Source of the DNA: a virus
DNA: 25,399 nt
IMG/VR virus record: IMGVR_UViG_3300042540_000693
Location: 1-25,399 of that record
Reading direction: 5' to 3' (one strand)
The notes beneath the pieces are model-generated. The model made no database searches. It worked only from the letters and a program-made list of their open reading frames with translations, and had not been told where the DNA came from. A program made the position numbers and the translations under genes. Below, piece by piece: positions 22,582-25,399 of the stretch. The first letter of the stretch is position 1. Every line of letters starts with the position of its first letter.

Positions 22582-23865
22582 CTAACTAGAGAGCCCCGAT
22601 TTGATGGCGCTGAAAAAGTCTTCATGCTCCACCTTTTCGGCTGTGCCCGAGCCGATGGCCGGATCCGCAGATCCCCCACCCGCGCCGGGTTTGGCGCTCT
22701 GATACTTACCGAGGGTCTTCTGAAGTTCGGCTGTCTTGGCCCAAAGCTGCTGCACCATCCCATAGAGGAAAGGCGAAGCCGCAGCCCGCAGCGCCAACTC
22801 GGCTCGCGCCGTGTCGTTCTCAGCCACGACATTCCAGTCGAGTCCGGTGGCGAACTGCTCGATCTCCCCGATCTTGGCATTCCACACCTCGTCGCCTTCA
22901 CGGCGGCGGAAGAGCGGAGCCTTCTCGGAAACATCGCCCCAGATCTTCTCCAGCGCCCCGCGATACTGCTTCTGGCGGGTCTCGACGAATGCCTTGTTCT
23001 GCTCGGCGTGATGTTCTTGGATCTTCTCCAGGGCCAGCCGCGCATTGTTGCGAACCTTGTTGGCGATGCCTTCGACCTTCTGCCACTCTTCGGCCATGCC
23101 ATAGAATCGGAGACGGTCGCGGTCGTTCATGCCGCTGGCCATATCAACGAGTAGCTCGGTCTGCTTCTCTGGATCGGCTTCGGCAAAGGCGACACGGGCA
23201 TCGGCCTCGCGGAATTCATACTTCTTGGCGAAGGATTCGAGTTGCGCGTTGATCCGTTCACGGGGAACGGCCACCGCATCCTTGAATTCTTTGGTCGCCT
23301 CGACACGGGCGATCTGAAGCTCGCGCTCGTAGGCATCGACCGTCTCCCGCAGTTGCTTGACCTCATCCGGAGCGACATCGGTCGACGGGCGCTTCTCCAG
23401 TTCGGCCACCTTCGCTTCGAGTTCCTCGCGGCGACGGCGCTCCTCTTTGAGAGCCTTGCGCTGCTCGGCCCACTTACGTTTGGCGGCATCGGTCATCGCC
23501 ACATCGACCGGCGGCTCGTCGTCGGCGTCCGGTTTCGGCTCGGCCTTCTTCGGTCCGCCGAGGAGTTCGGCGAGGTCATCGGCCGTGGCGGCTTTCGGAG
23601 GCTCGGCCTCTTCAGTCTTCGCTTCGGCGGCGGGTTCTTTCGCCGCTTCAGGGGCGGCGGTCTTGACGGGTTCTGCGGGGGCTTTGGCCTCCACCTTCGG
23701 TGCCTCGGGCTCTTTGCCCAAGCTGTTGAATGCCTCCGAGAGCGAACGTGCCGCGTCGAAGGTCATGGTGCCGCCAGTCTCGGAAAGTTCCGGAGTGACG
23801 GTTTTGCTTGTTTGATCCGACGCCGTGGCGGACTCGGTTTGAACCGGCGTTTGGTTTTCTGCCAT
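22582..23865 (-). CDS. Capsid scaffolding protein
   Basis: 427 aa, highly charged. Residues about 1-125 are a disordered Ala/Pro/Glu/Lys-rich region (EAPKVEAKAPAEPVK and similar). Residues about 130-200 form a strong coiled coil (KALKEERRRREELEAKVAEL). The rest is helical and charged, ending in a short amphipathic helix (EDFFSAIKSGLSS) of the type that can contact coat protein. Disordered acidic N-terminus, central coiled coil and a position immediately before the capsid gene are the usual marks of phage scaffolding proteins, which guide procapsid assembly and then leave. It is followed by a strong rho-independent terminator, separating its transcript from the capsid gene. No protease motif was seen, so it is not obviously a protease-scaffold fusion. 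The initiator follows a 3-nt gap and lacks a clear Shine-Dalgarno site. Confidence 0.85.
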   Translation of the reverse strand: MAENQTPVQTESATASDQTSKTVTPELSETGGTMTFDAARSLSEAFNSLGKEPEAPKVEAKAPAEPVKTAAPEAAKEPAAEAKTEEAEPPKAATADDLAELLGGPKKAEPKPDADDEPPVDVAMTDAAKRKWAEQRKALKEERRRREELEAKVAELEKRPSTDVAPDEVKQLRETVDAYERELQIARVEATKEFKDAVAVPRERINAQLESFAKKYEFREADARVAFAEADPEKQTELLVDMASGMNDRDRLRFYGMAEEWQKVEGIANKVRNNARLALEKIQEHHAEQNKAFVETRQKQYRGALEKIWGDVSEKAPLFRRREGDEVWNAKIGEIEQFATGLDWNVVAENDTARAELALRAAASPFLYGMVQQLWAKTAELQKTLGKYQSAKPGAGGGSADPAIGSGTAEKVEHEDFFSAIKSGLSS

Positions 23866-23868
23866 AAA

Positions 23869-24156
23869 TTATTCGTCGACTAGATTCGGCATAAGGTCTT
23901 TGGTCGAGGAGGCCACCTTGATCGGCGTGGCCAGGGCTTCGAGGGAGCGAAGCGCGTGGAAGAAGCCCTCACGGCGGGAATTCAGGAGGGCGCTGTGGAT
24001 GAGAAAATCGACATTGTCCGGTGCTGGCATTTCGGTCGGCTCCCCGAGTTCACGGAGCACTTGGAGCGCGAGTTGGACGTGGTTCTGCTTCAGGGTTTCG
24101 GCCAGCGACGTTTGCAGGAGTTCGTTGCGGCGGTAACTGTTGGCGGTTTGTTTCAT
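23869..24156 (-). CDS. Unknown 95-aa helical protein upstream of scaffold
   Basis: Not recognised. It begins MKQTANSYRRNELL and is predicted almost wholly helical, with two amphipathic stretches (about 13-38 and 50-75) split by a Pro-rich turn (GEPTEMPAPDN). There is no signal peptide or membrane segment. It ends only 3 nt before the scaffold gene and starts directly on a recurrent late element, so it is probably made together with scaffold. Such small genes between portal and scaffold may encode assembly or head-completion factors, but nothing in the sequence shows this. Confidence 0.7.
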   Translation of the reverse strand: MKQTANSYRRNELLQTSLAETLKQNHVQLALQVLRELGEPTEMPAPDNVDFLIHSALLNSRREGFFHALRSLEALATPIKVASSTKDLMPNLVDE

Positions 24157-24168
24157 GTGGAGTTATTA
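24156..24168 (-). promoter_or_regulatory. Recurrent late element, copy 3 (TAATAACTCCACA)
   Basis: One mismatch to the core. It includes both stops of the endolysin gene and ends inside the ATG of the 95-aa gene (CACATG), so the element fills the whole junction and leaves no room for a ribosome-binding site. Confidence 0.45.
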
Positions 24169-24681
24169 CGCTTTGCTCGGATGGATCCGCAGATAGCACC
24201 GAGCCAGCGAAAGATTGCGTTTCTTGAGCCAGACCCCGTCGCCCGTCTCCGAGTCCCGGTCGCCGCGTCCGTTGGTATTCCCCTCGACGCACTCGACGAT
24301 CTTGGAGGTCGCACCTACCACGATGCCCGTGTGGCTGAAATCAAAGACGATGATGTCGCCCGCCTTCGGGGTCGTCTTCTCCGGCAAGACTGTGACGGTG
24401 TTCGGACGCTTGCGGCCCCACTCGATCAGACCGAAAGCCAGTGCCGTGGTCGGTCGCCATTTCGCAGGCGAGCTATGCTTCAACCCGAGCCAATTCTTCG
24501 CTTCAGGATACCCGAGCCACTGCTGCACGCACCAATCGACAAAGGCCGCGCACCACGGCCAGGGCCCAGGCGGCAAGTTCGATGCGGCTTGGTAGACGCG
24601 GACTTTGGCTCCGCGGTTGTTGCCACCTGATTCACGCACCCCCACCTGGGACATCGCGACATCCGCCAGCTTTTGAATCAT
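24166..24681 (-). CDS. CHAP-like endolysin (peptidoglycan amidase/endopeptidase)
   Basis: 171 aa. The whole protein fits an NlpC/P60-CHAP-type peptidoglycan hydrolase: an N-terminal helix with GVRESGGNN, then WPWCAAFVDWC with the likely catalytic Cys44, KAGDIIVFDFSHTGIVV with the likely catalytic His117, and VEGNTN (Glu133-Asn137), the usual third polar position. It should cut peptide bonds of the cell wall during lysis once released by the holin. There is no signal peptide, so release depends on the membrane proteins encoded just upstream. The ATG lies one base after the lipoprotein stop. The gene ends in a double stop TAATAA that begins the next recurrent element. The family call is firm; the exact bond cleaved is unknown. 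Confidence 0.88.
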   Translation of the reverse strand: MIQKLADVAMSQVGVRESGGNNRGAKVRVYQAASNLPPGPWPWCAAFVDWCVQQWLGYPEAKNWLGLKHSSPAKWRPTTALAFGLIEWGRKRPNTVTVLPEKTTPKAGDIIVFDFSHTGIVVGATSKIVECVEGNTNGRGDRDSETGDGVWLKKRNLSLARCYLRIHPSKA

Positions 24682-24682
24682 A

Positions 24683-24826
24683 CTACTCAGGCTTGACCAC
24701 TTTTTTCCCGTCGCCCGGCTCGACCGAGACCGTCACCCTTTGATTGAGGAAGTCGTAGCCGAACCCGATTTTCGGGGTCACGCAGCCGGTGAGAAAAAAC
24801 GCCACCGCCGTGACCACGTATTTCAT
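24683..24826 (-). CDS. Small lipoprotein, spanin-like (Rz1-type) candidate
   Basis: 47 aa. MKYVVTAVAFFLTGC is a typical lipoprotein signal peptide: a basic start, a hydrophobic core and the lipobox L-T-G-C with Cys15 as the predicted lipidated residue. The mature part is only about 33 residues, polar, and ends KKVVKPE. It overlaps the 58-aa gene by 4 nt (ATGA) and ends one base before the endolysin ATG, so it belongs to the lysis cassette. By position it could be an outer-membrane spanin subunit (Rz1-like), which would imply a diderm host. It lacks the proline richness of classical Rz1, and no matching inner-membrane Rz was seen apart from the 95-aa coiled-coil protein, so the spanin role is inference. 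Confidence 0.7.
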   Translation of the reverse strand: MKYVVTAVAFFLTGCVTPKIGFGYDFLNQRVTVSVEPGDGKKVVKPE

Positions 24827-24999
24827 TTGCGGGAGAACTTCGCGACGATGTTGGCGATCGCCTTGAGCGTCTTCTCCGGCTGCTCGCCGGGGATGAGCGC
24901 GAAGATCGCGATCAAGGCGAGGATGAGGCCGTAGGCCGCTCCGAGGATTTCCAGCCAGTTCAAGGAACTGACCACTTGGATGATGTTGGTGATGTCCAT
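24823..24999 (-). CDS. 58-aa membrane protein, holin candidate
   Basis: Short ORF starting MDITNIIQVV and ending VAKFSRK. Residues about 14-41 form a long hydrophobic stretch (LEILGAAYGLILALIAIF), followed by PGEQPEKTLKAIANIVAKFSRK, a polar, amphipathic and basic end. Small phage proteins with one strong membrane segment, a Pro-rich turn and a basic helix are often found beside endolysins and are usually read as holins. The stop TGA overlaps the next start (ATGA), so it is translationally coupled to the lipoprotein gene. With the 95-aa protein upstream there are two candidate membrane-permeabilising proteins; which is the true holin cannot be told from sequence. Confidence 0.75.
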   Translation of the reverse strand: MDITNIIQVVSSLNWLEILGAAYGLILALIAIFALIPGEQPEKTLKAIANIVAKFSRK

Positions 25000-25006
25000 A
25001 ATATGT

Positions 25007-25019
25007 TGTGTGGTTATTA
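25007..25019 (-). promoter_or_regulatory. Recurrent late element, copy 2 (TAATAACCACACA)
   Basis: One mismatch to the core ATAACCCCRCA. It begins 1 nt after the TAG stop of the 95-aa membrane gene and lies 7 nt before the ATG of the 58-aa gene. It contains no purine-rich ribosome-binding site. Confidence 0.45.
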
Positions 25020-25307
25020 CTATCGTTGCAAAATTGCCGCCCGCAACCCGTCCATCAAGAAAGCCGAGAGTGCCCCGATCGCGGCAGCGATCCCGTAGAT
25101 CGTCGACTTGGTATTCTCCAGGTGCTTAAGCCGATCGTCATGTTTTTCGAACGATCTCCGGAAGGACTCCTGGTGCTCCAAGATCAAGTCGACCTTGGTC
25201 TCCAACCGCGCCAATCTTTCACCATCGAAGCTCATCGACAGAGATTCTTCCTTCCGTCGGCGAGAACCGTCGGGGGCCAACATGTTGAGCGGGTCGGAGA
25301 CATTCAT
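25020..25307 (-). CDS. Small coiled-coil membrane protein, XhlA/holin-like
   Basis: 95 aa. Residues about 26-66 are charged and heptad-like (ERLARLETKVDLIL..., then KHDDRLKHLENTK), predicting a coiled coil. A single membrane segment follows at about 69-88 (IYGIAAAIGALSAFLM), then a short basic tail. This layout matches the XhlA/haemolysin-type phage lysis accessory proteins, which combine an N-terminal coiled coil with a C-terminal membrane anchor. It is the first gene of a cluster that also holds a second membrane protein, a lipoprotein and an endolysin, so a role in host membrane disruption is likely. The start has no clear ribosome-binding site and follows an ATAACCCCGCA element. The exact function is inferred from architecture and context, not from a signature motif. 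Confidence 0.75.
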   Translation of the reverse strand: MNVSDPLNMLAPDGSRRRKEESLSMSFDGERLARLETKVDLILEHQESFRRSFEKHDDRLKHLENTKSTIYGIAAAIGALSAFLMDGLRAAILQR

Positions 25308-25318
25308 TGTTAATATGG

Positions 25319-25329
25319 TGCGGGGTTAT
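25319..25329 (-). promoter_or_regulatory. Recurrent late element ATAACCCCRCA, copy 1
   Basis: Exact copy of the 11-nt core (ATAACCCCGCA) on the gene strand, overlapping the stop codon of the upstream gene and lying 12 nt before the ATG of the 95-aa membrane protein. There is no Shine-Dalgarno sequence in this leader. Candidate phage RNA polymerase promoter core; see the findings. Confidence 0.5.
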
Positions 25330-25399
25330 GACCCCTGCAACTGCTCGAGTTGAGGCGGCTGTGCCGACTGCGCGGCGAGCCACTGCTGCGTCGCGGGGA
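25326..25399 (-). CDS. C-terminal end of an upstream late gene (possibly portal)
   Basis: Only the last 23 complete codons are in the window, ending QQLEQ-like residues (QPPQLEQLQGS) before a TAA stop at 25326-25328; the gene starts beyond the right edge. The tail is rich in Gln, Ala and Pro, as is common at the ends of phage portal proteins, but there is no diagnostic motif. In T7-like phages the portal gene sits upstream of scaffold and capsid, so portal is the best guess by position; this is inference only. The stop codon is the start of an ATAACCCCGCA element leading into the next gene. Confidence 0.5.
   Translation of the reverse strand, partial: PATQQWLAAQSAQPPQLEQLQGS

Overview
This window is a block of late (structural and lysis) genes from a tailed bacteriophage or closely related prophage. 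Every supported gene is on the minus strand, so the module reads from right (25399) to left (1). The gene order resembles a T7-type short-tailed phage: a possible portal end, scaffold, capsid, nozzle-like tail protein, gatekeeper-like connector protein, then a run of internal-virion/ejection-type proteins. The DNA is GC-rich and genes are tightly packed, with 0-12 nt gaps or 1-4 nt overlaps. Many starts have no visible Shine-Dalgarno site. A small lipobox protein beside the endolysin suggests a host with an outer membrane. Good sigma70-like hexamers occur before the capsid gene. The host itself cannot be named from the sequence.

Right part (25399-22504): the C-terminal end of an upstream gene (possibly portal), then a lysis cassette: a coiled-coil membrane protein, a 58-aa holin-like protein, a 47-aa lipoprotein and a CHAP-like endolysin. 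A 95-aa unknown protein, a large scaffolding-type protein and a strong rho-independent terminator follow. Next is the only long non-coding stretch (22176-22581), with two tandem sigma70-like promoters and a leader for the capsid gene.

Middle part (22175-10120): the candidate major capsid protein, a UUCG-capped hairpin, two small unknown genes, a 945-aa nozzle-like protein carrying an inserted carbohydrate-binding-like module, a 52-aa gene and a tail-fibre gene. Four short fibre/collar-type genes follow. The next gene encodes 1196 aa made of nine copies of one module (six at exactly 104 aa, 312 nt) plus a 196-aa C-terminal domain, which is very unusual for a connector protein.

Left part (10109-1): a 115-aa protein where T7 has gp13, three helical or coiled-coil proteins where T7 has gp14/gp15, and an open reading frame of at least 1738 codons running off the left edge. 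The last is probably a giant ejection/polyvalent protein with a zinc-peptidase HELQH motif. Inside it lies a second frame (981-631) with a stronger coding signature than the host frame.

The most interesting signal is a short element, consensus ATAACCCCRCA and often preceded by TA, found on the gene strand between genes at seven places. It resembles the T3 RNA polymerase promoter, and its sites (before lysis genes, scaffold block, capsid, fibre and the gp13-like gene) recall T7 late promoters. I suggest it is the promoter of an unseen phage-encoded single-subunit RNA polymerase, although a translational or RNA-processing role is not excluded.
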